A stretch of DNA of 55,239 nt. It comes from Anaerolineae bacterium. GTDB taxonomy: Bacteria; Chloroflexota; Anaerolineae; UBA3071. Positions within the stretch are counted from its first letter, which is position 1, and the number at the start of each line of letters is the position of its first letter. Shown here one piece after another: positions 48,575 through 55,239 of this stretch. The notes under the pieces are model-generated. The model was not told the origin of the DNA. It did not search any database and saw only the letters and a list, made by a program, of their open reading frames with translations. The stretch lies in assembly GCA_029907105.1 (NCBI GenBank), contig JARYMM010000007.1:1-55239 (forward strand), given 5' to 3'. A program made the position numbers and the translations under genes.

Positions 48575-50356
48575 TCAAGTGCGGCCGAATTCCCGCGCCA
48601 ACTGCTCGGCGCTGAGGTGGATCATCGTCGGCCGGCCATGAGGACAGGTGCGCGGCGAGGCCGTGCGCTCCAATTGCCGTACCAGCTCCTGCATCTCCTG
48701 CACCGACAGCGTCTGCCCAGCCTTGATCGCCGCCTGCTTGCAGATCAACCGCACCAGCTCCTCCTCCCGCTCCTGGGCCAGCAGCTCCTCGTCCTGACTC
48801 AACCCCTCGATGATCTCCACCAGGGCCTGCCGGGGATCGCCCACGGCGAGCAGGGCCGGCACGCCGCGCACAAGGTAGGTCTCGCCGCCAAAAGGCTCGA
48901 TCTGAAAGCCCACGCCGCGCAGCAACTCCAGGTACTCCTCGACCAGGGCAGCCTGCAACGGCGTCAGCTCCAGCGGCAAAGGCTCCAACAGCCCCTGGCT
49001 GCTCACGCTGGCCGTCGCCTTCTCGGCCATCAGTTTCTCGTAGAGGATGCGCTCGTGGGCGGCGTGCTGGTCAATCAGATACATCCCCTCCGGCCCCTCG
49101 GCGATGATGTAGGTGGCGCCCAGTTGCCCGACCAGGCGCAGCATGGGCAGAGGGGACGGCTCCGCCCCCGGCGGCCGGGCCGGCGTTTCCCCAGGGCGGT
49201 GTAGCTCGATGGCCAGTTGCCTGGCCGTGCGCTCGCCCGCTTCCACCAGCGTCTGACGGCGCACCCACTCCGGGCTGGGCCAGGCCGATGGCGGCATAGC
49301 CATCGTCGGCACCGGCGCCTGATCCACCAGCACCCGGCGTACCTCCCGTTGCACGGCCTGAAACACCGCCCGCTCGTCGCTGAAGCGCACCTCGGCTTTC
49401 GTGGGGTGCACGTTCACGTCCACAGCGGCCGGGTCCAGCTCCAGGAAGAGCAGGGCCACGGGGAACCGGCCCGCCGGCAGCAGGGTATGATAGGCCTGGA
49501 CCACGGCGTAGGCCAGGCTGGTGTCGCGGATCCAGCGGCGGTTGACGTAGAACGTGATCTGCTGGCGATTGGCGCGGTGCAGCGAGGGCACGCCCACATA
49601 GCCCGACACAATGGGTTCCAGGTTCAAAGGTTGCAGGCTGGCAGGTTGCGCAGCCAGTGCGGCAGAACCTGAAACCCTGGAACCTCCTATCTCCAGCATC
49701 TGTTTGGCCACCTCCAGGCCGTACACTTTGACCAGCACATCGTAGCGTTTGCCGCTGCCGGTGGACTGGAAGGTGAGGCGGCCATCGGAGACCAGGCTGA
49801 AGCGGCGCTCGGGGTAGGCCAGGGCGTAGCGGGTGACGATCTGGTGGATGTGGCCGGCCTCGGTGGCCGCCGCGCGCAGGAACTTGAGGCGGGCGGGCAC
49901 GTTGAAGAACAGGTGCTCCACGGTGACCGTGGTGCCGGGGGGCATGCCCCGGGGCTCGCGGGTCACCACCTGCCCTGCCTCCAGGCGCAGCAGCGTGCCC
50001 GTCGGCTCCTCGGCGGCGCGGGTGAGCATGGTCAGGCGGGAGACGGCGGCGATGCTGGCCAGCGCCTCGCCGCGAAAGCCCAGGGTGGCGATGCGCGCCA
50101 GGTCCTCCGCCGTGTGCAGCTTGCTGGTGGCGTGGCGGGCGAAGGCCAGTTCGACTTCGGCGGCGGGAATGCCGCAGCCGTCGTCCTGGACGCGGATCAG
50201 CCGCCGGCCGCCCTCGCGGGCCTCGACGCGGATCTCGCTGGCTCCGGCGTCAATGGCGTTTTCGATCAGCTCCTTGACCACCGACGCCGGCCGCTCCACC
50301 ACCTCGCCGGCAGCGATCTTATTGGCCACTTCGGGGGGCAGGATGTGTATGGGCAT
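48575..50356 (-). CDS. mutL: DNA mismatch repair endonuclease MutL
   Basis: 593 aa. GHKL ATPase: VVKELIENAIDAGAS, DDGCGI, GFRGEALASIAAVS. The C-terminal domain keeps the endonuclease motif DQHAAHERILYE (DQHAx2Ex4E), the CKQAAIKAG zinc site and the terminal CPHGRP, so it is a nicking MutL of the type in bacteria without MutH. It works with the intein-bearing MutS. The segment GGSRVSGSAALAAQPASLQPLNLEP is a word-repeat insertion (49617-49690) between ATPase subdomains. Confidence 0.97.
   Translation of the reverse strand: MPIHILPPEVANKIAAGEVVERPASVVKELIENAIDAGASEIRVEAREGGRRLIRVQDDGCGIPAAEVELAFARHATSKLHTAEDLARIATLGFRGEALASIAAVSRLTMLTRAAEEPTGTLLRLEAGQVVTREPRGMPPGTTVTVEHLFFNVPARLKFLRAAATEAGHIHQIVTRYALAYPERRFSLVSDGRLTFQSTGSGKRYDVLVKVYGLEVAKQMLEIGGSRVSGSAALAAQPASLQPLNLEPIVSGYVGVPSLHRANRQQITFYVNRRWIRDTSLAYAVVQAYHTLLPAGRFPVALLFLELDPAAVDVNVHPTKAEVRFSDERAVFQAVQREVRRVLVDQAPVPTMAMPPSAWPSPEWVRRQTLVEAGERTARQLAIELHRPGETPARPPGAEPSPLPMLRLVGQLGATYIIAEGPEGMYLIDQHAAHERILYEKLMAEKATASVSSQGLLEPLPLELTPLQAALVEEYLELLRGVGFQIEPFGGETYLVRGVPALLAVGDPRQALVEIIEGLSQDEELLAQEREEELVRLICKQAAIKAGQTLSVQEMQELVRQLERTASPRTCPHGRPTMIHLSAEQLAREFGRT
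49617..49690. repeat. in-frame word repeat within mutL
   Basis: CCAGGTTCAAAGGTTGCAGG, GGCAGGTTGCGCAG and AACCTGAAACCCTGGAACC are words of the same AACCTGGAACC type as at 47690-47768, here translated as part of MutL. Confidence 0.75.
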
Positions 50357-50383
50357 CGCTCGATTTTACCACAGATTCGCAAC

Positions 50384-50441
50384 TTGACAAAAGCCGCGCC
50401 CTGTGCTATACTGACCGCCGGTCAGTAACTGACTGACAGTT
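50384..50441 (+). promoter_or_regulatory. tetR promoter and operators
   Basis: TTGACA at 50384-50389, 17-bp spacer, TATACT at 50407-50412. A perfect 17-bp palindrome ACTGACCG-C-CGGTCAGT (50410-50426) overlaps the -10, and AACTG-ACTGA-CAGTT follows at 50427-50441. These are strong candidates for operators of the TetR regulator encoded downstream. Confidence 0.82.
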
Positions 50442-50492
50442 GCTCGCCAACCCGTCGCCGAAGACAAGGGGGCTCCAGGAGGGAGCGCACAG

Positions 50493-51221
50493 ATGAGCAC
50501 CACAGAGCGGCGCAATCGGGAAAAAATCCGCCGCCAGCAGGAAATCCTCCAGGCCGCCAGGGACGTTTTCTTCCGCAAGGGCATCCACCGCGCCACGGTA
50601 GATGACGTGGCGGCGCGGGCCGAGCTCAGCAAGGGAGCCATATACCTCTATTTCGAGAGCAAGGAGGCCCTCCTTGCTCATTTGCTTTTGCAGGGGCTGG
50701 ACATCCTGCTCGCCAACCTCCAGGCGGCCTACGCCGCCGATGAGCCGCTCACGGCGGAAGTGCGTCTGCGGCGGCTGGCCCACGCTTACCTCCGCTTCGC
50801 TCAGGAACATCCCGACGACTTCCGTTTGCTCATGGCCCTCGACCGCGGCGGCTTTCGCGAGAAAGTTCCCCCCGAGCTCTACCAGGAAGTGCTCAGCTCC
50901 AGCCTGCGCGGCTTGGAGTTGCTCACCGACGCCGTGCGCCAGGGCGTACGGGAGGGCGTTTTCGCCAGCGACGACCCGCGGCAGACGGCCGGCGCCCTCT
51001 GGGCGGCGCTGCACGGCGTGCTTATGCTCATGGGGCACTCCCTGCGCCGCCAGATGCTGGACATGGAGCTGGAGCCGATGTTCGAGGCCACGCTGGAGCT
51101 GCAACTGCGGGGGCTGCGGCGGGAGGCAGGGGAGCAGGGGAGCGGGGGAGCAGGGTCGCAAGGTCGCATGGGAGCAGGGGAGCAAGGTCACAAGTCGCAG
51201 GAAGGAGGTAGCTATGCATAA
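50493..51221 (+). CDS. TetR-family regulator of the beta-oxidation genes
   Basis: 242 aa. N-terminal HTH: RRQQEILQAARDVFFRKGIHRATVDDVAARAELSKGAIYLYFESKEALLAHLL. The ligand domain with LRRLAHAYLRFAQEHPDDFRLLMALDRGGF resembles TetR proteins that control fatty-acid metabolism (FadR-like). It precedes the thiolase gene with an 8-bp overlap, so it probably represses the whole cluster and is released by acyl-CoA; the ligand is inferred. The C-terminal 35 residues (REAGEQGSGGAGSQGRMGAGEQGHKSQ) are encoded by a GGGAGCAGG word array. Confidence 0.9.
   Translation: MSTTERRNREKIRRQQEILQAARDVFFRKGIHRATVDDVAARAELSKGAIYLYFESKEALLAHLLLQGLDILLANLQAAYAADEPLTAEVRLRRLAHAYLRFAQEHPDDFRLLMALDRGGFREKVPPELYQEVLSSSLRGLELLTDAVRQGVREGVFASDDPRQTAGALWAALHGVLMLMGHSLRRQMLDMELEPMFEATLELQLRGLRREAGEQGSGGAGSQGRMGAGEQGHKSQEGGSYA
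51125..51205. repeat. word repeat GGGAGCAGG in the tetR 3' end
   Basis: GGGAGCAGG/AGCAAGGTC words form a tandem from 51125; they are translated as the Gly/Gln-rich tail. Confidence 0.8.
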
Positions 51222-52416
51222 AGAAGTCGTCATTGTCAGCGGCTGTCGCACGGCCATCGGCAGCCACGGCGGGGCCTTTCGCGACATCCCCGCCCAGAAC
51301 CTGGCCGCGGCGGTGTTCGAGGAGGCCGTCAAGAGGGCGGGCATAGACCCCAACCTCATTGACGACGTCATCCTCGGCTGCATCGGCCAGCAGAGCGACG
51401 CCGCCAACATCGGCCGTGTGGCGGCGCTGATGGCCGGCATACCGGCACACGTGCCCGCCCAGACGGTGCAGCGCAACTGCGTGTCGGGCATGCAGTCCAT
51501 CACCAGCGCCGTGCAGGCCATCCAGGCCGGCGACGGGGAGGTGTTCCTCTGCGGCGGCGTGGAGAGCATGTCCACCGCGCCCTACGTGGTGCGGGGCGCC
51601 CGTTGGGGCCTCAAGCTGCGCCATACCCAGTTCACAGACACCCTCTGGGAAGGGCTGACCGATCCCGTGTGCGGCCAGATCATGGGGGCAACGGCGGAGA
51701 ACCTGGCCATGATGTACCACATCAGCCAGGAGGAACAGGACAAATACGCCGTCAAGAGCCACCAGAAGGCCTTCCGCGCCACGCGCATGGGCAAATTCCG
51801 CGATGAGATCGTGCCCTTCCGCGTGTCCAAGAAGGTGGCTGGACAGGAGGTGGCCTACGAGGACATCGTCGAGGACGAGTGCATCAATCCCGGCCTGACG
51901 GTGCAGAAGGCAGCCCTCTATCCGACCGTGTTCAAGAAGAACGGCACAGTCACCCCGGCCAATGCCTGTCCCATCTCCGACGGGGCGGCGGCGGTGGTGG
52001 TGATGACGGCGGAGAAGGCGCGGGAGTTGGGCGTGCCGCCGCTGGCCACCATCCGCAGCTATGCCTACGCCGCCGTGCCGCCGGACATCATGGGCCTCGG
52101 CCCGGCCTACGCCGTACCTCTGGCCCTGAAGAAGGCCGGCTTGCAGCTCACCGACATTGATCTGATCGAGCTGAACGAGGCCTTCGCCGCCCAGGTGCTG
52201 GCTGTGGGCACGGAACTGGCCGATCAGGGCTGGGACTGGAACAAGGTGAACGTCAACGGCGGCGCCATCGCCCTGGGTCATCCTGTGGGCTGCACCGGCA
52301 CGCGTATGGTGGTCACGCTGATGCACGAGATGATCAAGCAGGATGCCCGGCTGGGATTGGCCACGGCCTGTGTGGGCGGCGGCATGGGCGGGGCGATGGT
52401 CATCGAGCGGAAGTAG
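51214..52416 (+). CDS. acetyl-CoA C-acyltransferase (thiolase)
   Basis: 400 aa starting at the ATG at 51214 (GGAGG upstream). Nucleophile in NCVSGMQSI, NEAFAAQ, GHPVGCTGTR with the catalytic His, and the second Cys in CVGGGMGGAM. It cleaves 3-ketoacyl-CoA with CoA, or condenses acetyl-CoA. The dehydrogenase and hydratase genes follow, which together make a beta-oxidation or butanoate pathway. Confidence 0.95.
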   Translation: MHKEVVIVSGCRTAIGSHGGAFRDIPAQNLAAAVFEEAVKRAGIDPNLIDDVILGCIGQQSDAANIGRVAALMAGIPAHVPAQTVQRNCVSGMQSITSAVQAIQAGDGEVFLCGGVESMSTAPYVVRGARWGLKLRHTQFTDTLWEGLTDPVCGQIMGATAENLAMMYHISQEEQDKYAVKSHQKAFRATRMGKFRDEIVPFRVSKKVAGQEVAYEDIVEDECINPGLTVQKAALYPTVFKKNGTVTPANACPISDGAAAVVVMTAEKARELGVPPLATIRSYAYAAVPPDIMGLGPAYAVPLALKKAGLQLTDIDLIELNEAFAAQVLAVGTELADQGWDWNKVNVNGGAIALGHPVGCTGTRMVVTLMHEMIKQDARLGLATACVGGGMGGAMVIERK

Positions 52417-52480
52417 CGAATCAGCGAGTCAGCGAGTCAGCGAGCCGGCGAGTCGGCAGGTGGCAGGTGGCGACTCGCAA
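52417..52480. repeat. word repeat CAGCGAGT
   Basis: GCGAATCAGCGAGTCAGCGAGTCAGCGAGCCGGCGAGTCGGC, then GGCAGGTGGCAGGTGGCGACTCGC. Occupies the gap behind the thiolase gene; no gene within. Confidence 0.85.
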
Positions 52481-52503
52481 GAATCAGTTCAGGAGGCGAT
52501 GCT

Positions 52504-52770
52504 ATGGCGGATGTGTCTATCTGGCAGGATAAGCAGGCGCGGGAGGCGTTCATCGCCAAAAGCCAGGAGATTTTCGAACGGGTCAAGGGAGAATGGGCAG
52601 GGCAGGAAGGGGCGGTGGTGCTGGCCATCGAGCCGGAGAGCGGCGATGTGTTCGCCGGCCGCACGCTGGGCCAGGCCAACAATGCCGCCGCAGCGAAGTA
52701 CCTCGACCGCTGGGTCTACTTCGTGCGCCTGGACGATCCGTCGGCAGCGATCCCCCTGCCGGTGTGGTAG
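52504..52770 (+). CDS. small hypothetical protein in the beta-oxidation operon
   Basis: 88 aa. SIWQDKQAREAFIAKSQEIFERVKGEWAGQEGAVVLAIEPESGDVFAGRTLGQANNAAAAKYLDRWVYFVRLDDPSAAIPLPVW. An alpha/beta fold with a GAVVLAIEPESGDVFAG strand-turn is likely, of the sort found in DUF5678-like small proteins, but I cannot assign it firmly. Between thiolase and dehydrogenase genes on the same strand; GGAGGC upstream. Confidence 0.75.
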   Translation: MADVSIWQDKQAREAFIAKSQEIFERVKGEWAGQEGAVVLAIEPESGDVFAGRTLGQANNAAAAKYLDRWVYFVRLDDPSAAIPLPVW

Positions 52771-52815
52771 GGTGGGGAAACTGGTAGAGCGATAAACCGA
52801 CACAGGAGGTGACAC

Positions 52816-54039
52816 ATGTACATCTTTAAAGCCGCCGTGGTCGGGGCAGGGACGATGGGCGGCGAGATCGCCCAGGTCATCACCTACGCCGGCCTGCCGG
52901 TGGTGCTCAAGGACATTGATCAGGCCATGCTGGACAGGGGCATGGCCAAGGCCCGCGCCATCTACCAGCGACGGGTGGACAAGGGCAAGATGAGCGCCGG
53001 CGACATGCAGGCCAAGCTCGACCTGATCACGCCGACGCTGACCTATGACGGGTTCGAGGATGTGGACATCGTCATCGAGGCCGTGCCGGAGCAGATGAGC
53101 ATCAAGCGCGCCGTGTTCAAGGAGCTGGAGGAGGTCTGTCCCGCCGAGACCATCTTCGCCAGCAACACCTCGGCGTTGTCCATCTCTGAGATGGGCGCGG
53201 CCACCCGCAAGCCGCATAAGGTCATCGGCATGCACTTCTTCAACCCGGCCAGCGTGATGAAGCTGGTGGAGGTCATCCCCGGCCTGGACACCAGCCAGGA
53301 GACGGTAGACGATGTGGTGATGTTCGCCGAGACCCTGCGCAAAATCCCCGTGGTGGTGCAGGAGTGCCCCGGCTTCCTGGTCAACCGGCTGCTGATGCCC
53401 TACCTCAACGAAGCCACCAAGGCGCTGGAAGAGGGCGCGGCCACGGCCACGGAGATTGATCAGGCCATCGTGGCCTGGGGCATGCCCATGGGGCCTTTCA
53501 CGCTGATGGATATGCTGGGCCTGGACGTCTGCGCCCACGTGGGGGCCTACCTCTACTCCGAATATGGCGAGCGCATGAGCCCGGCGCCGCTGTTCGCGAA
53601 ACTGGTGGAAGCCGGACGATTGGGCGAGAAGTCGGGCGCTGGTTTCTACGATCACCCCGGCGGCGAATCGGAAACGGTTGCTGCCATGATCCGCGAGCTA
53701 CAGGAAAGCGGCCAGGTGCCCACGGGCACACCGTTCAGCGCCGAACGACTGATGTTCCCCCTGATCAACGAGGCCGCGCTGTGCGTACAGGAGAACATCG
53801 CCAGCCTGACGGACATTGACATGTCCATGGTCGCCGGCACGGGCATGACCTATGGCGGCGAGCGCATCGGCCCCCTGGCCATCGCCGACAAGATCGGCCT
53901 GGACGTGGTGGTGGCCACCCTGGAGACGCTGGCCGAGCAACTGGGCCCCCGCTTCCGCCCCTCCCGCCCGCTCAAGCTGCGCGTGCGCGCCGGCCATCTG
54001 GGGGTGAAGACGGGGAAGGGGTTCCATGAGTATGCATAG
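52816..54039 (+). CDS. 3-hydroxyacyl-CoA dehydrogenase
   Basis: 407 aa: NAD-binding GAGTMGGEIAQ near residue 10, the catalytic His region GMHFFNPASVMKLVEVI, SNTSALSISEM, and two C-terminal domains (PGFLVNRLLMPYLNEATKALEEG and LMFPLINEAALCVQENIASLTDIDMSM). It oxidises 3-hydroxyacyl-CoA to 3-ketoacyl-CoA. AGGAGG lies seven bases upstream of the ATG. The double C-terminal domain is normal for single-function members in this phylum. Confidence 0.95.
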   Translation: MYIFKAAVVGAGTMGGEIAQVITYAGLPVVLKDIDQAMLDRGMAKARAIYQRRVDKGKMSAGDMQAKLDLITPTLTYDGFEDVDIVIEAVPEQMSIKRAVFKELEEVCPAETIFASNTSALSISEMGAATRKPHKVIGMHFFNPASVMKLVEVIPGLDTSQETVDDVVMFAETLRKIPVVVQECPGFLVNRLLMPYLNEATKALEEGAATATEIDQAIVAWGMPMGPFTLMDMLGLDVCAHVGAYLYSEYGERMSPAPLFAKLVEAGRLGEKSGAGFYDHPGGESETVAAMIRELQESGQVPTGTPFSAERLMFPLINEAALCVQENIASLTDIDMSMVAGTGMTYGGERIGPLAIADKIGLDVVVATLETLAEQLGPRFRPSRPLKLRVRAGHLGVKTGKGFHEYA

Positions 54040-54086
54040 GTTGGTAGATTGGGAAACTGGTAGATTGGGATTGGGGGTGAAAGACG
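54040..54086. repeat. word repeat TTGGTAGATTGGGAAACTGG
   Basis: Short run of GGTAGATTGGGA words at the dehydrogenase stop; same word as at the window end. Confidence 0.75.
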
Positions 54087-54206
54087 ATGGCAGAATGGGG
54101 ACAACGCGGGTTCGAGGATTTGGAATGCTACAAGTTGGCGTTGCGAGTCTTGAAGGAGGCGTACCGCGTTGCTGGACGATTACCACCGGAGGAATGGTAC
54201 AAAATG
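54087..54206 (+). pseudogene. four-helix-bundle gene fragment cut by word repeats
   Basis: The reading AEWGQRGFEDLECYKLALRVLKEAYRVAGRLPPEEWYKM is the start of an S23/IVS-type four-helix-bundle protein (usual form FEDLxVWxxAxxLxxxVYxxTxxFPxEExYGL). It breaks off after 40 residues and runs into CAATCYACC repeats. The rest of the gene is absent. The tail of the 120-bp piece contains GGTACAAAATGTACC, an inverted repeat at the junction. It lies inside the beta-oxidation operon, between the dehydrogenase and hydratase genes. Confidence 0.75.
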
Positions 54207-54270
54207 TACCAATCCACCAATCTACCAATCCACCAATCCACCAATCCACCAACGTGCCAATCCACCAATG
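54207..54270. repeat. word repeat CAATCYACC array
   Basis: CCAATCCACCAATCTACCAA followed by more CAATCCACC and CAACGTGCC words; about seven copies. Confidence 0.9.
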
Positions 54271-54291
54271 TGCCGACGAAAGGGGTTCACA

Positions 54292-55080
54292 ATGACCAAC
54301 TGGCAGTACATCCGCACGGAGATCGAAGAACAGGTGGCAACCCTCACCATTGACCATCCACCGGTCAACTCCTTCAACACGCAGGTGGTGACGGAGCTGA
54401 ACGAGGCCATGGACCAACTGCTGGCCGACGATGCGGTCAAGGCCATCGTCATCACCGGCGGCGGGACGAATGCCTTCGTCGCCGGGGCGGACATTCCGGA
54501 GATCAAGAAGCTCCTGGATCAACCCGGCGGCCTGAAGACGGCTTCCGAGCTGGGGCAGGCACTTTTCCTCAAGATCGAACAGGCCCCTAAGCCGGTGATC
54601 GCCGCCATCAACGGCTACTGCCTGGGCGGCGGGCTGGAACTGGCCATGGCCTGTCACCTGCGCGTCTGCTCCGACCGGGCGCGGCTAGGGCAGCCGGAGA
54701 TCAACCTGGGCATCATCCCCGGCTGGGGCGGCACGCAGCGGCTGCCGCGCATCGTGGGCGAAGGCAAGGCCATCGAGCTGATCCTCACCGGCGACATGCT
54801 CACCGCCCAGGAGGCCTACCGGCTGAACCTGGTCAACAAGGTGGTGCCCGCCGGCGCTGTGCTGAAGGAGGCGCGCGGCCTGGCGCGCAAGATCGCCTCC
54901 AAGTCCAGGGTGCCTGTCGCCGCCGCGCTGCGCGCCATCACCAGAGGGCTGCAGATGCCCCTGGCCGAAGGGCTGGCCCTCGAAGCGGAGGAATTCGGCC
55001 GCCTGGCGGACACCGCCGATGCCCGCGAGGGGGTCAGCGCCTTCCTGGAGAAGCGACAGCCGCAATTTGGGGATCGGTAG
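54292..55080 (+). CDS. enoyl-CoA hydratase/isomerase family protein
   Basis: 262 aa starting at the ATG at 54292. GYCLGGGLELAMACHLRV forms the oxyanion hole and holds the first catalytic Glu; QPEINLGIIPGWGGTQRLPR carries the second Glu. Both acids are present, so hydratase activity is expected. It should hydrate trans-2-enoyl-CoA to the 3-hydroxyacyl-CoA used by the dehydrogenase upstream. AAAGGGG upstream is the likely ribosome-binding site, though the array runs to 15 bp from it. Confidence 0.94.
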   Translation: MTNWQYIRTEIEEQVATLTIDHPPVNSFNTQVVTELNEAMDQLLADDAVKAIVITGGGTNAFVAGADIPEIKKLLDQPGGLKTASELGQALFLKIEQAPKPVIAAINGYCLGGGLELAMACHLRVCSDRARLGQPEINLGIIPGWGGTQRLPRIVGEGKAIELILTGDMLTAQEAYRLNLVNKVVPAGAVLKEARGLARKIASKSRVPVAAALRAITRGLQMPLAEGLALEAEEFGRLADTADAREGVSAFLEKRQPQFGDR

Positions 55081-55239
55081 GTTGGGGAACTGGTAGATTG
55101 GTAAATTGGGAACTGGTAGATTGGTAAATTGGGAACTGGTAGATTGGTAAATTGGGAAGCTGGTAGGCCGGGAGCGTGCCCAATCTACCAATCTACCAAT
55201 CTACCAATCTACCAATCTACCAACCTACCAATCTACCAA
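55081..55239. repeat. word array TTGGTAGATTGG with inverted CCAATCTACCAA arm
   Basis: From 55081 to about 55165 GGAACTGGTAGATTGGTAAATTGG words repeat on the plus strand; from about 55180 to the window end CCAATCTACC words repeat, the reverse complement of the first arm. The array continues past the window edge. Confidence 0.9.

Overview
The window is a 55 kb chromosomal stretch of high GC from what looks like a Chloroflexota bacterium of the Anaerolineae type. That placement is an inference from overall gene content, the style of the secreted proteins (Pro/Thr/Ala linkers, C-terminal membrane anchors), SNF2/SWIM modules, PIN modules, and abundant short 'word-like' tandem repeats and GTAGG...CCTAC palindromes between genes. 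I see no rRNA, tRNA, CRISPR array or cas1/cas2/cas10. Four plus-strand promoters share the core TGCTATAnT (in front of the orphan antitoxin, padR, tetR and the threonine-synthase-like gene).

Layout. 1-2.1 kb: end of a PA14-domain protein and a class III aminotransferase. 2.1-7.15 kb (minus strand): a three-gene, translationally coupled locus made of a 1072-aa protein with three Cas7-like RAMP modules and a helical insert, a zinc-ribbon protein of unknown family, and a Cas6-like RNase. It has no Cas10, adaptation genes or array nearby and is the best candidate here for an undescribed RNA-guided system. 7.3-11.2 kb: mutS with a LAGLIDADG intein inside the Walker A motif. 11.3-17.5 kb (same strand): a PIN remnant and an operon encoding a TPR (putative lipo)protein, a clostripain-type C11 protease and a CHAT protease. 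Thus a multi-Cas7 protein and a TPR/CHAT protease set lie collinear within 11 kb, which recalls, but does not equal, the type III-E Cas7-11/TPR-CHAT pair.

18-35.6 kb: an oligopeptide-type ABC transporter whose five genes (two ATPases, two permeases, an anchored binding protein) are scattered among a sialidase-like BNR protein, toxin-antitoxin genes and remnants, an AlbA_2/ATPase regulator and several unknown proteins. 35.6-38.3 kb: a PadR regulator with a clear promoter/operator, an HAAS-type membrane protein and two further membrane proteins. 38.5-45.8 kb (minus strand): SWIM protein, SNF2 helicase, CDP-alcohol phosphatidyltransferase, prfB (with programmed +1 frameshift), a four-helix-bundle gene set in word repeats, and ftsY. 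46-50.4 kb: threonine-synthase-like enzyme, a small unknown protein, rnc and, convergent, mutL. 50.5-55.1 kb: a TetR-controlled beta-oxidation cluster (thiolase, 3-hydroxyacyl-CoA dehydrogenase, enoyl-CoA hydratase), ending in a word-repeat array able to fold back on itself.

A recurring theme is repeats that have entered reading frames: word repeats form in-frame segments or tails of MutS, MutL, the TetR regulator, the threonine-synthase-like enzyme and a membrane protein, and several GTAGG palindromes provide TAG stop codons.
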